A stretch of 64,000 nt of DNA from Sitta carolinensis (GCA_032173965.1 CM063283.1:115992687-116056686); one strand, 5' to 3'. Shown: positions 32,541 to 43,262, counted from the first letter of the stretch. A program made the numbers and translations. Notes: generated from the letters alone by a model not told the origin.

Positions 32541-33185
32541 ATGGCGTTCCCCAAGACCTTCACCCGAGGTTCTCCCAGTCCCCCCGGGCACTCTTGGAGG
32601 AGCACGGAAGGGAGCTGGGGGCACAGCTGCCCCAAGGATGCAGGGGGGCTGCAGGGCCCGGCCCAAGGCGGAGCCGGGGCTGCTGGTGGGGGTGGAGTGC
32701 CCGCAGAGCCCCATCGAGGAGTGGCCAAAGGTGGCCATAGACCATGCAGCCAGAAACGGCAAAGCCAAGGCCAAGAGACAAGGCAGCAGCAGCTTCTTGG
32801 AGCTGGAAGAAAGCAGCAGCTACATGGCTGTGGCCTGGCTCCCCCCGGGAGAGGTGCAGACCTCCGGGCGCATGGCCCCGAGGGACAGCATGGACTCCCT
32901 GGGGCTGGGCAGAGGTGACACCGCTGCCCGGGACAGGGCACTCCTGGCACTGGCCAGGCCCCGGCAGCAGGAGCCTGAGGCCAGGGAGCCGAGAGCAGCG
33001 GGGTGGGATGTGGCTTCCTGGAGCTCTGCTCCTCCCTGCGGGATTCCGTGCTGGGCTGGTGGACACGGCAGGCGCGGCCCCAGCGCGGCCGCCACGTCCA
33101 CTTCTCCAGCCCCCTGGTGACAGTGAGGTACATCGACAAGGGGGTTTCCCCTGCAGGATCCATGGAATTCATCTCTGATGAATAA
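32541..33185 (+). CDS. Array copy 10: divergent last member with a possible PP1-docking tail
   Basis: Starts like type B (CACCATGGCG) and is similar up to PQSP, then diverges. The middle has a Lys/Gln-rich stretch, GSSSFLELEESSSYMAVAWL, and SMDSLGLGRG, which aligns loosely with the family's MAWF...ELALG region. The tail GCGFLELCSSLRDSVLGWW aligns with GPCRALGELRARLWGRLAAW and continues into RGRHVHFSSPLVTVRYIDKG, which the other copies lack. Two C runs are one base short relative to copy 6 (near 32580 and 32631) and a third shift lies near 33000; all three are consistent with single-base losses. The stop is at 33183-33185, with AATAAA overlapping it. RHVHF fits the relaxed RVxF motif for protein phosphatase 1 binding, and the context resembles the PPP1R15 core. 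This is inference. Confidence 0.55.
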
Positions 33186-33840
33186 ATTATCAAACCCCAC
33201 GAGCTTCTGTCTTCTATCCTTTCAGTTCTGCTCCCCCCGCCCCCCATTCCTACAGGGATGCGGGAAGGTTCCTTACCTATGGCAGGAGGATTGGAAGGAG
33301 ATGACTTTTAAAGTCCCTATCAACCCTATCAACCCACTTCATGATTCCATATAGTGATGCCACGCTGCTGTTCTCGAAGCTCTACGTCATGGCTTTCTTG
33401 CTGGGTGGGAGTGGGTCACATCTGACACTCCCAGGGGGACTGTGCCATCGCTGACAGCTGCAGCTCTTGGTGTGCAGCGTCCTGTGCTAACAGCTGCACC
33501 AAACCCACAGCTGCTTTCCTGCACGGCACCATCCAGGCCCTCGGGGCTCTGCCAGACACCAGCCCAGTGTCTCTGCTGGCTGTGGCTCTGGATGTCACTG
33601 CAGCTGAGCAGGGACAGGCTGTCAGCAAAGCCCAGCTCTCCCCACCTCCCACTGAATGCAACAGCTGAAAGGTGATGAAGGAAACCAGACTGAAGATGTT
33701 CTGTGCTGGCCAGGCAGGAGAACCTGGGGTTCTGTGCATGCCAGGCCAGCAGGGAGGTTTCCCAGTGTTCTTTGACAGCAAGAAACTCTCACTGCCAGCT
33801 GGAGCTGCTGAGCTCCTGGACAGGAGAGGGACTGGGGCCA
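33186..33840. other. Spacer after the array: CR1 tail, otherwise nothing recognised
   Basis: A CR1-like tail on the + strand at about 33280-33350 ends in CATGATTCCATATAG. From 33360 to 33840 I see only short open frames without family features. Confidence 0.5.
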
Positions 33841-33844
33841 GACC

Positions 33845-34110
33845 AGTCACAGAATCATAGAACCCTTTGACTTGGAAAGGGCCTTTAAAGCCCACCCAGA
33901 GTCCCCCTGCCCTGGCAGGGACCCCTGCCCCAGGCTGCTCCAGCCCCAGTGTCCAGCCTGGCCTGGGGCACTGCCAGGGATCCAGGGACAGCCACAGCTG
34001 CTCTGGCAATTCCAGCCCAGCCCCTGCCCCCCCTCCAGGCAACAATTCCTGCCCAAGATCCCCCCAGCCCTGCCCTGGGCACTGGGAGCCATTCCCTGTG
34101 TCCTGTCCCT
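33845..34110 (-). repeat. CR1 LINE 3' fragment
   Basis: The plus strand begins CAGAATCATAGAACC, then GGAAAGGGCCTTTAAAGCCC, CTGCTCCAGCCCCAGTGTCC and GCCACAGCTGCTCTGGCAAT, the reverse complement of the CR1 3' end. Confidence 0.85.
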
Positions 34111-34379
34111 CCCTGCCTTGTCCAGTCTCCATCTCTCTTGCAAGCCCCTTCAAAATCCCACCTTAGCAGGTCCATGAAACTGAGCCCGTGCACAGTTGAG
34201 GGGAGGCTGAATTTCCCATCCCATCGACTTTTCCTCTTTATTCTTTTTCTAACACACCGACCACCCCCTCGGGCAGCCTCTGAGGCAAGTCTCCAGCAAT
34301 AGACACAGCTGAAAACCACCCCCTCCTCTAATCAACAACCTGTTGGCTTCTGAGGCAGCCGACTGCCAGCTGACCTTGG

Positions 34380-35160
34380 CAGGGCAGGGGCAGCTCGGGT
34401 GCTGCAGGTGCAACCCTGCGTGCCCGCAGCCAGGAGAGCTGGCCCTGTCCCTGCGGGGCTGTGCAGGGAGGGAAGGACAGAGCTGCCCGGGACCCAGCCG
34501 GGCTCTGCGCGGGCACTCGGCAGCCGGGACCCGCCCCGGTGCGCACCGCGGGCTCGGAGACTGAGAAACGGGCAAGGAGCACGGCAGGGGCTGGGGAAGA
34601 GCGGGGACGGCGGCGGGAGAGGGTCCCGGGATTGGGGGGGATTTGTCTTTTATCCGAACAAAACAGGCGAGGGCCGGGCGGGGCGCGGGAGCCCCCATAA
34701 GCTGGGCTTTGCCAAACCCCCCTGGGGGACAGCAGGCAGTGACACCGAACGGACCGGGCCCGGTTCCGTCCCCATTCTCGGTCCCGATCCCGGTTCTGTC
34801 CCTCCGGTCCCGGTTCCGTCCCCACTCCCGGTTCTGTCCCGGTTCCGTCCCCCGTCCCGGTTCCGTCCCCAGTCCCGGTTCTGTCCCGGTTCTGTCCCAG
34901 TCCCGGTTCTGTCCCCAGTCACGGTTCGCCGTCCGGTTCCGTCCCCAGTCCCGGTTCTGTCCCGGTTCCGTCCCCACTCCCGGTTCTGTTCCCGGTTCTG
35001 TCCCGGTCCCGGTTCTGCCCCGGTCCCGGTTCTGTCCCTCTCCCGGTCCCTGCAGTTCGTCGGTCGCGGGGCGTGGTGGCGCGTGCCGCAGCGCAGCGGG
35101 CGGGCCTTGGGGCGCCCGCCCGCCCGCGGTGTCCCGGCCCGGGACCGACCCCCGCCCCCT
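34380..35160. repeat. CpG-rich segment with a CCGGTTCTGTCCC minisatellite
   Basis: CpG-rich from about 34440. At about 34750-35050 there are short tandem units such as CCCGGTTCCGTCCCCAGTC. The CpG density of 35050-35160 resembles a promoter island, but I find no exon. Open frames here are products of the repeat. Confidence 0.65.
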
Positions 35161-35575
35161 CCAGGAACCTGCCCGAACCCGAACCCTCCGAACCTGCCCG
35201 AACCCCAACCCTCCAGAACCGCCCGAACCCCGAACCCTCCAGAACCTGCCCGAACCCCCCCCCGAACCCTCCAGAACCTGCCCGAACCCCACCCCGACAA
35301 CCCCCGAACCCCCCCGAACCTCCAGAACCTGCCCGAACCCCCCGAACCGAACCCTCCAGAACCTGCCCGAACCCCCACCCTCAGACTGCCGAACCCCCCG
35401 AACCGCCGAACCCCCGAACCCCCCGAACCCTCCAGAACCTGCCCGAACACCCCGAACCCTCCAGAACCTGCCCGAACCCCCGAACCCCCCCCCGAACCCT
35501 CCAGAACCTGCCCGAACACCCCGAACCTCCCAGAAACCCCCCAAACCTGCCCGAACCCCCCAGCCTGCGCAGCCC
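35160..35575 (+). repeat. CCCGAACCCTCCAGAACCTG minisatellite
   Basis: About 400 bp of C/A-rich tandem units of roughly 20-45 bp. Long open frames across it are low-complexity Pro/Arg/Thr strings, not genes. Confidence 0.85.
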
Positions 35576-35639
35576 TTCCCAAACCCTGCTCCTCGCCGCC
35601 GGCATCGGGCACGTCGGGGTTCCCAGCATCCATCCAGTC

Positions 35640-36115
35640 ACTCCCTGGACCCCTGCAGGGCTGGGCACTGCCACCCTCCCTGGGCAGCCCCTGCCCAGCC
35701 CTGCCCACCCTTGCCAGCCAAGGGAAATTCCCCCTGGGCTCCCCCTGAGCCTGCCCAGCCCAGCCTGAGCCCGTGCCCTCTGCTCCTGTGCCTGGCCCTG
35801 TGCCCAGAGCCCTCAGCCCCTGCCTGCCCTCCTGGCAGGAGCTGTGCAGAGCCAGCAGGGCCCCCTGAGCCTCCTGTGCTCCAGGCTGAGCCCCTGCCCG
35901 GCTCCCCCAGCCCTGCCGGGGCTCCAGACCCTGCCCGGCTCCCCCAGGGATTCTCCAGCCCCTGCCCGGCTCCCCCAGCCCTGCTGGGGCTCCAGACCCT
36001 GCCCGGCTCCCCCAGCCCCTGCCGGCTCCCCAGCCCCTGCTGGGGCTCCAGCCCCTGCCCAGCTCCCCCAGCCCTGCTGGGGCTCCAGACCCTGCCCAGC
36101 TCTGCTCCCTGTCCT
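35640..36115. repeat. CR1-related block followed by a CCCAGCCCTGCTGGGGCTCC minisatellite
   Basis: 35650-35800 contains GGCACTGCCACCCTCCCTGG and GGGAAATTCCCCCTGGGCTC, which recur at 59700-59830 and, in the opposite orientation, at 49400-49450 and 53220-53290. From 35890 to 36110 C-rich units of about 50 bp repeat. Confidence 0.7.
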
Positions 36116-36499
36116 GCACTCGCTCCAGCCCCTCGATGTCCTTGTCCTGAGGGCCCAGACCTGGACACTGGTGGGAGGTGGGAGTTATTCCATCTCCAGC
36201 TGTGTGGGATGTCTGGGTGAGTGGTAACACCAGGCCCTGCCACCTCCAGGGTAATTCCTGTCAGTGTCCAGCTGTCCATCCTCAGTGGCAGCACCCCTAA
36301 TGCAGCACTGCCCTTCCCAGGATGGACAGCCCTTCCCAGGTTTTCCTCTCCAAGGCCTGTAGCATTGCACATCTCTGTGTATCTCTGCTGCTCCCAAGAC
36401 TGGATCTCTCCTGCCCTGTAGCTTCAAGATATTCCTGGGGGAATTATCCCAGAGTTGAAAGGTGCCGAGTACAGGCCCCTCTCTGCTGTCAGGATGTAC

Positions 36500-36765
36500 C
36501 CAGAGCACCCAGCATCCCCTGGGATCCCCCAGCACAGCTCCCCTGGGATCCCCCAGCAGAGATCCCCTGGGATCCCCCTGCTCAGCTCCCCTGGGATCCC
36601 CCAGCTCAGCTCCCCTGGGATCCCCCAGCTCAGCTCCCCTGGGATCCCATAGCTCAGCTCCCCTGGGATCCCCCAGCACAGCTCCCCTGGGATCCCCCAG
36701 CTCCCCTGGGATCCCCCAGCACAGCTCCCCTGGGATCCCATAGCTCCCCTGGGATCTTCTGCTCC
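36500..36765 (+). repeat. Minisatellite of CTCCCCTGGGATCCCCCAGC
   Basis: About 11 units of roughly 24 bp. The stretch 36770-38225 that follows holds only a CR1-like tail near 38060-38140 and nothing I can name. Confidence 0.88.
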
Positions 36766-38884
36766 GGGGCAGGCAGAGGGGTCTCGGGGCGGTGGGCACT
36801 GGGGGAAGGGGGAGCTGGGGGTGTCAGGGGACATGGGACCCCATCCCTGCAGCCCAGGACACCGGGCAGGAGCCTCTGGCTGAGCCCCAGCTCCACATGG
36901 CCTCGGGAAGGTGTGCCTGGGGCCCGGATCCAGGTGATGTTCCCAGAGCTGCCCACGGAACCTGTGCCTCATTTTCTGGGGAGGGATGCCCTGTGGGACT
37001 TCTCCCCTTGGATTCCGTGCTTTTCCCCATGAAGGTTGGAGCTTCCCCTGCCTCTGGCTCGGTTTCACGCTGTGGATTTTTGGCTCTGCCCCTTTGTCAA
37101 GGTCACCTGGAATCCCTCCTGCTCCAGGGTGAGAGCAGCCCTTGGCTGGCTCTTGGCCCAGGTTTCACTGAGCTGTGGGCTCTGCTCGGGAATCCTCTCA
37201 GAGCCCTGACTCCGAGCTTCAAGATCTCTGACTTCTTTCCTTGCCTTTTTGTCTCTGTGTATTTGATGCTTCTTAATTTATGGCAGCAAAGCCTAACGGA
37301 GATCCTTAACTCTGCAGCTGCAATGCCGCAGGAAAACAAGGAGCTCTCCCCCACTCCCAGGCCGTTTCACATCCATTTTCCTAGTTTAAAAATTACAATT
37401 TTATATGCATCACCTCACGGTCCTCCCAACTTTCTGTAGACACTTAGAAATATCAGCTGGCAAATACAGCAAGGTGCTCCCAGACCTCCCTGTCTGCACA
37501 GAACTCATTTGTGTTCCATAAAAAATGAGGCTCTTATGCCGGGGGAAGATACTAATTCCCTGGAGTCCTTGCATTGCCTAGGAATTTTTTTTTTCATACA
37601 AGCATTGAAGTCAAACTCAGTAAGAGCATAAAATATTTCTGAGCAGCTCTTTGGGTTTAATATTCAATCTGGTAGCTCCCGCTCTCTCCTGCTTCCCTAC
37701 TAACCTGATCTCCACACACAGCAACACCTTGGAGGGGTGGAGACGTGGCACTGCTCATTAATTTCAGCCCAGGCTCAGATGCCTGGCAGGAATGAAGTGC
37801 TGGAGGGCTTGGAGTGGTTGTGATGAGGCTGAGGGAGTTGGTGAGCTGGGGACAGGGCTCTCGTGGATGTCCCTGCAGAGCTGGCTGCTGTGTGAGGCAG
37901 GGACAGCCAGCAAAGGTCTGAGCTGCTTCACACCTGAGAGCACCAGCCAAGGTCTCCCCCAGAGTCTGGGTGCTCTGAGGAGGTGCAGGAGGGTCCCCTG
38001 CTCACCCTAAGCTGTGCTGCAGTGAGGGCAGGGGGGGAATTGCCAGGCTGGGATCCAGGACCTGCAGAAAACAGAACAGGATGGAACCTTGGAGACACCA
38101 AGCAGCCCATCCCCTCCCAACCCAAACCTTCTGTGATTCCGTGATTTGCTGGGTGAGTCACAGAGGAGCCCGACTTGGGAGAAATCCAGCCCTGATTTGG
38201 CAGGGGGCTTATAAGCACAGACACACATTACACATGGAGGGTGCTTAGGGTTAGTCAGGCTGAGAGCTAATTATGACATTAATATAATTAGAAAAAAAGA
38301 GCCCAAGTCCCTAGGGAAAATTCCTGACTGCAGGGGGAGGGCTCAAGTAAGATAACCCAACCAAAGATACTGGGGAGATAATGAAATACATAAAAATTGA
38401 CATAAACCAAAGCAAACACTCAGATTAAGGGATGGAAGAGGTGAAACTGCTGCAGAAGAAGGGAGGGGTCTGGGTGAGTGTTGTGGAGGGGGTTTGGACA
38501 CCCCAGCATCACCAGCATGTGACATTTAGACCCTTTGGGGCCAGCGTGACCAGCCTTGGCTCTGGACCAGCTCCAGTTCTCTCAGCACCTGGGCTGGGTG
38601 AGAAGGAGCTGACATGGAATCTGGGATTGCAGCAGCCCAGGCTGACTGGGGCTCCCTCCCTGGCAAATGAGTGCCACCAGGGCCATTGGAGTGGCCACAA
38701 GCCCCAGGGTCAGGGGATTTGGGTGTCCAGAGGCACCTGGCCAGGTGTCCAGCACGGGGCTGGGGCCCTGCCAGCTGGAGCTGCCCCTGGCAGCACAGGG
38801 AGGGTCTCAAGCCCCGAGTCACAGCCCCCACTCTGGGAGTTTGTCCCTTTGCTTTGTGCTCCAGCTCCAAGTGCTGCAATGTCA

Positions 38885-39110
38885 GCAAACAAACAGGGAA
38901 AACAAACATGGAAAACAAACAGGAAACAGCAACAGGGAAAACAAACAGGGAAAACAAACAGGAAACACCATCAGGGAAAAAAAACATGGAACACCAACAG
39001 GGCAGACAAACACAGAAAACAAACAGGGAACAGCAACAGGGAAAACAAACAGGAAACAGCAACAGGGAAAACAAACAGGGAAAACAAACAGGAAACAGCA
39101 ACAGGGAAAA
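38885..39110 (+). repeat. Purine-rich minisatellite AACAGGGAAAACAAACAGGA
   Basis: About a dozen imperfect units mixing ACAAACAGGGAAA and ACAGCAACAGGG. Any open frame across it is a repeat artefact. The region 39115-39830 shows nothing else. Confidence 0.88.
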
Positions 39111-39834
39111 CAGAGGTCATGCCATCTGGCTGGATCCTCCTGGAGAGCTCTGCCCCCCCCGGGAATGTTCAGGTTTTCCCTGGCCCAAATTTCTGGTTCA
39201 TGTTGGGTTTGACAGCATCTCCATTTGGGTGCCAGGCTCGGGGGCTTTTTTACACCCAGTCAGCTCCACCAAATTGTGGTTTTCCCCCAGAGTCTCTGCC
39301 TTTGCTGCCCCCAGCAGCCCTGAGCAGCTCTGCACTCCCCACTCCCACCTGTGACTCCTTCGGGAGCAGCTCCGACTGGCACTCGGAGTCTGAATTCCGG
39401 AGAGCTGGCTCTGGGTTTCCATGGAAGCCGAGGCTGTTCCTGCAGCCCCTGCCCAGCCTCCTCTGCTGTGTGTGGAGCACTCAGGATCCCTGAGAGCTGC
39501 AGCAACCGGCCAGGCTGGAAAAGCACAACAGAAAGCGTTTATCCAGGCCTGGCTCTTGTCTTGGAGTCCCCTGTGGTTATCACCAGAGGTGGGAGACTCC
39601 AGGGCACTGGCACACAGCCAGGGCCTCCTGGGACTCATCCTGGCCAGAGCTGGGAGCAGCTGGGAGCAGAGTCACACAGCACCAGGAGGCCCCTGGACAC
39701 TGCTCCTGGCTGTTTCCATGGAGTGAGTGTCCCTAAACCATCCCAGCTGGCACAGGCACCTGCCACAGGTGAGCCACAGCCCAGACCCACCTGACTGAAG
39801 GCCAAGGGAGCTCAGGGGATCACCTGAGCCTGGG

Positions 39835-40155
39835 AGGGCTCAGCTGGAGAGGAGAAGCTGCAGGGAGAGCTCAGAGCCCCCAGCAGGGCCTGGAGGGGTC
39901 CAGGAGAGCTGGAGGGAGGGACAGGGCACAGGGAATGGCTGCAGAGTGGGATTGGCTGGGATTGGGGGCAGGAATTGTTGCCTGGAGGGGCTGGAATTGC
40001 CAGAGCAGCTGTGGCTGCCCCTGGATCCCTGTCAGTGCCCCAGGCCAGGCTGGACACTGGGGCTGGAGCAGCCTGGGGCAGGGGTCCCTGCCAGGGCAGG
40101 GCTGGGATGGGTGGGCTCTGAGGTTCCAACCCAACCCATTCTGGGAATCCACGAC
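39835..40155 (+). repeat. CR1 LINE 3' fragment, well preserved
   Basis: Runs from CTCAGCTGGAGAGGAGAAGC through GGAATTGTTGCCTGGAGGGG and GACACTGGGGCTGGAGCAGC to TTCCAACCCAACCCATTCTG. Confidence 0.88.
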
Positions 40156-40601
40156 TCTGACTTGGGTCAGAGGAGGTCAGTGCCATGCTCAGGGCTGTCC
40201 CCAGGGCAGTGTCAGAGCTGTGCTCAGGCAAGCCCTGGCTGTAATGTCCAGCCTGAAGCCCCTGGGGCTGATGGCGCTGCCCGTGCCCCGAGGGTGGGGA
40301 CGCGGTGGCAGCTCGGGGTGGTGACAGGGGCTGGCGATGCGGGGAGTGACAGTGCGGGGGTGACAGTGCGGGTGGCTGGAGTGGCATGGAAGTGGCAGAG
40401 GGTGGCAGGGAGGTGACAGCGAGCTGGCGGCACTGCGGCGAGGCGGCAGTGCTGCCTTCTGGCCGGGAGGGGCCTCCTGCGATCCACGCTCAGTGCCCTG
40501 CCCGGTGTCACCGGCTGCTGCTCGCCCTCGGCTCAGGGAGGAGGTTGGGAGGGCGTCCTTTTATTCCGTTCCTTCGCAGACAGCCTGGCAGGGCGAGCGT
40601 C

Positions 40602-40602
<1 letters not shown>

Positions 40603-40637
<35 letters not shown>
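40603..40637 (+). repeat. (ATC)n microsatellite
   Basis: Eleven to twelve uninterrupted ATC triplets in a CpG-rich segment (40400-40870). Confidence 0.95.
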
Positions 40638-40638
<1 letters not shown>

Positions 40639-40899
40639 CAGTAGCAGCAGCGGGGCAGGGCGACCTCCTGGGTTCTGTGGTCACTGCCCAGCAGAGAGTG
40701 ACACCCCCCCGGACCCCCTTGCAGAGGCACCGGCAGGAGCGGTGTTCGTGGAGTCACGAACGGTTCGGGATGGACGCGACCCGGAGCCCGCCCGGTGCCG
40801 CGGGGCTCTGCGAGTGACAGCAGCGCCTGCCGGCCTCACCCGGCCCGGGACGAGCTGCTGCTGCTGCCCCGGGGGACGTGTGCCACCTCCCCTGTGCCC

Positions 40900-41320
40900 T
40901 GATCGTGCCACCGCCCTGACTGTGCCACCTCCCCCTGTCCCCTCACCGTGCCATCGCCCCTGTCCCCTGATCGTGCCACCTCCCTGACAGTGCCACTTCC
41001 CCTATCCCCTCACCGTGTCCCCTCCCTGTCCCCTTACCGTGTCACCTCCCCTGTCCTCTGACCGTGTCACTGCCCCATCCCCTCACCGTGTCACCTCCCT
41101 GTCCCCTCACTGTGTCCCCTCTCCTGACCCCTCCCTTCCCCTCCCCTGTCCCCTCCCTGTCCCCTCCCCGTCCCCTCACTGTGTCACCTCTCCTGTCCCC
41201 TCACCCTGTCCCCTCACTGTGTCCCTCCTCCCTCTGTCCCTCCCTGTCCCTCCCCTGTCCCCCCTCCCTCCTTCCCTCCCGTCCTCACGTGTCCCCTCCC
41301 TGTCCCCTCTCCCCCCGGTC
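40900..41320 (+). repeat. C-rich minisatellite (CCCTCACCGTGTCACCTCCC)
   Basis: Degenerate units of about 20-40 bp built on TGTCCCCTCACCGTGTCACC. Confidence 0.8.
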
Positions 41321-41379
41321 TGGGGTGTGTGGCGGTGGCAGCCCGTCCCTCTGACTCACTTCCCTCCCCGGGCTTTCCA

Positions 41380-41610
41380 ACAAGTCAAAGTTAAAAGCAA
41401 TTGAACTTTGTTTATTATGTTTTTTTTCCATCAGGATTTCCCCTTCCTGGGAGAGTCCAATTAGCGCTAACGAGCGGGCTGGTAATACAGCTCTGGCCCC
41501 GGGAGCATCGAGTGCTGCTGGCTGGGCGGCCCCCGCCGCTGCCCAGGGCCAATTAACGGGGCCAATTAACGGGGCCAATTAACGGGCCATAGGCCAATTA
41601 ACGGCTTCGT
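41380..41610. promoter_or_regulatory. Candidate noncoding regulatory element with clustered CCAATTAA motifs
   Basis: CCAATTAGCGCTAA at about 41458, and four CCAATTAACG motifs between 41547 and 41601, three of them in a 16-bp tandem repeat. CAATTA is a typical homeodomain core. Complexity is high here compared with the minisatellites upstream. Function is inferred. Confidence 0.4.
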
Positions 41611-42239
41611 CACCGGCGATGGCCCTGGGGACTCTCCCTCAGTGCCCGGGCTGGTGGCGCTGGGGGGACTGTCCCCTCGCTCACGGCAGGATCCCCGCGG
41701 CTCCCTCATCCCAGACCAGCCCTTCCCGGTAATTGCCTCCTCCGCAAGCCCCGGCTCGGCACCGGGCACCGGGACTGCTCCGCACCCTTCCTGCCTGTCC
41801 CCTCTCCCCAGGGAGCCGTGTTTGTCCCTCGGTGCCCGTCCTGGGCTGTCCCCGGGGGCCCCAGCCCCTCCTGCTGCCGGGGATTGCTCCATCCCTGCGG
41901 ATCCCGCAGCGGATCCCTGCGGATCCCGAGAGCAGGGCTCAAGCAGAAGCTTTCCTGTGCGCTCCCCAAACCCAGCCCAGGCCTCAGGCAGTTTTAGGGC
42001 TAAAATGCCGCGGTAAAATGGGAAAGGCTGAGCCAGAGGCGGCTCCAGCCCCACCAGCGCTGGAGTCTGGGTGGTACCAAACAGGATCGATGTGCTGCAG
42101 GTCCCAAGAAGGTTGCACACTACAGGCACGCAGGGGAATGCAGCTGGACAGTGATAATTTAGCTGGAATTAAATAAACGTTAATCCTGGGTGACCTGAGC
42201 CCGGGGAGTGGGCTGTGGTGGAGGGATGGTGCAGGTTCT

Positions 42240-42565
42240 GGGCTGGCCCAGGCAGGAAGATGGGTGGGAGCAGGGGTCTGTGGCCAGCCTGGGCCCCAGG
42301 CAGCCAGTGCTGGGCGTGCTGAAACCCTGGGACTCGGCCCTGCTCACCCAGCTCTTTCCTGCCATCCCACAGCTGGCTCTGTCTGTGGTCACTGTGCTTG
42401 AGGGGTTTGTCCAGCACTGCCCAGGGAGCTGCAGCCAAACCAGTGTCCCCAGCCTGGGGGCTGGGAGCACCTGGGACGGTGGGAGGGGTCCCTGCCATGG
42501 CAGGGGTGGCTCTGGGTGAGCTTTGAGGTCCCCCCCAACCCAAACCTTCTGTGATTCCATGACCT
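42240..42565 (+). repeat. CR1 LINE-like fragment
   Basis: Ends GAGGTCCCCCCCAACCCAAA then CCTTCTGTGATTCCATGA, a CR1 tail. The part before it is diverged. 41610-42240 has nothing I recognise. Confidence 0.6.
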
Positions 42566-42829
42566 TGAGGGGCTGTGGTGGTTCAGGGACGCTGGCATTT
42601 CCAAGGCTTTGCAAGGCTGCAACCAGCTGTGGAGGGAGCAGAGACCCTTCCCTGCGTGGCTGGGACTGGGGTCACTGCCCAGAGCCACGGCTGCCCCCAC
42701 CCCCCCACAGGGGCTCCGTGTGCCCCATCCCACCTCAGACAGGGCTGAGCTGCCCTTGGCTTGGACACCTCACCCCAGGGAGACTCAAACCAGAGAGAGA
42801 GCCCTGGCTCAGAGCTGTGATTGTCCTGA

Positions 42830-43262
42830 GAGCTGGGATTTCCCTGAGGCTCAGAGCTGGATTGCCTGAGCTAGCTGGATTGTCCTGAGGCTCAGAGCTG
42901 GGATTCCTGAGGCTCAGCTGGAATTGCCTGAGGCTCAGAGCTGGGATTGCCCTGAGGCTCAGCTGGAATTGTCCAGAGGCTCAGCTGGAATTGTCCAGAG
43001 GCTCAGAGCTGGGATTGCCTGAGGCTCAGCGGAATTGTCCTGAGGCTCAGAGCTGGGATTGCCCTGAGGCTCAGCTGGAATTGTCCTGAGGCTCAGAGCT
43101 GGGATTGCCCTGAGGCTCAGCTGGAATTGTGGCTCAGAGCTGATGCCTAGCTCGCGGAATGTCCAAGGAGGCTGGATTGCCCTGAGGCTCCTGAGTCCTG
43201 GTCAGAGCTGGTGCCTGAGCTCACTGGAATGCTGAGCTCAGCTGGAATTGTCCAGAGGCTCA
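42830..43262 (+). repeat. Minisatellite CTGAGGCTCAGAGCTGGGAT
   Basis: About ten units of roughly 45 bp alternating GGGATTGCC and GGAATTGTCC halves, with decayed units at the 3' end. Confidence 0.9.

Larger units (their letters stand above)
13851..33185. repeat. Tandem gene array of an unrecognised TM/Arg-rich protein family (about 11 copies)
   Basis: About 19 kb made almost entirely of copies of one gene plus its spacer. Order: copy 0 inverted and truncated, copy 1 degenerate, then copies 2-10 head-to-tail. From copy 3, type A and type B alternate. Equivalent start codons lie at 19336, 23144, 26979 and 30779, so the dimer period is 3800-3835 bp. Spacers share a block running from GTGCGGAGCGGCCGCGGCTG through AATAAAAGCCCACAAA to a pyrimidine-rich stretch and the promoter. 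Copies 5 and 7 encode identical type A proteins, so homogenisation or duplication is recent. Confidence 0.93.

Noticed and set aside
16916..33185. Protamine or histone-like proteins
   Set aside because: The Arg-rich tail is reminiscent, but the membrane segment, Pro-Gln linker and helical region do not fit those families.
34399..36220. Long open frames of over 400 residues on both strands
   Set aside because: They run through C-rich minisatellites and encode low-complexity Pro/Arg/Thr or Gly strings. Frames are open on both strands because the repeat lacks stops.
38432..39493. A 353-residue open frame
   Set aside because: Its middle is a purine-rich minisatellite and the rest has no family features; it is open by composition.
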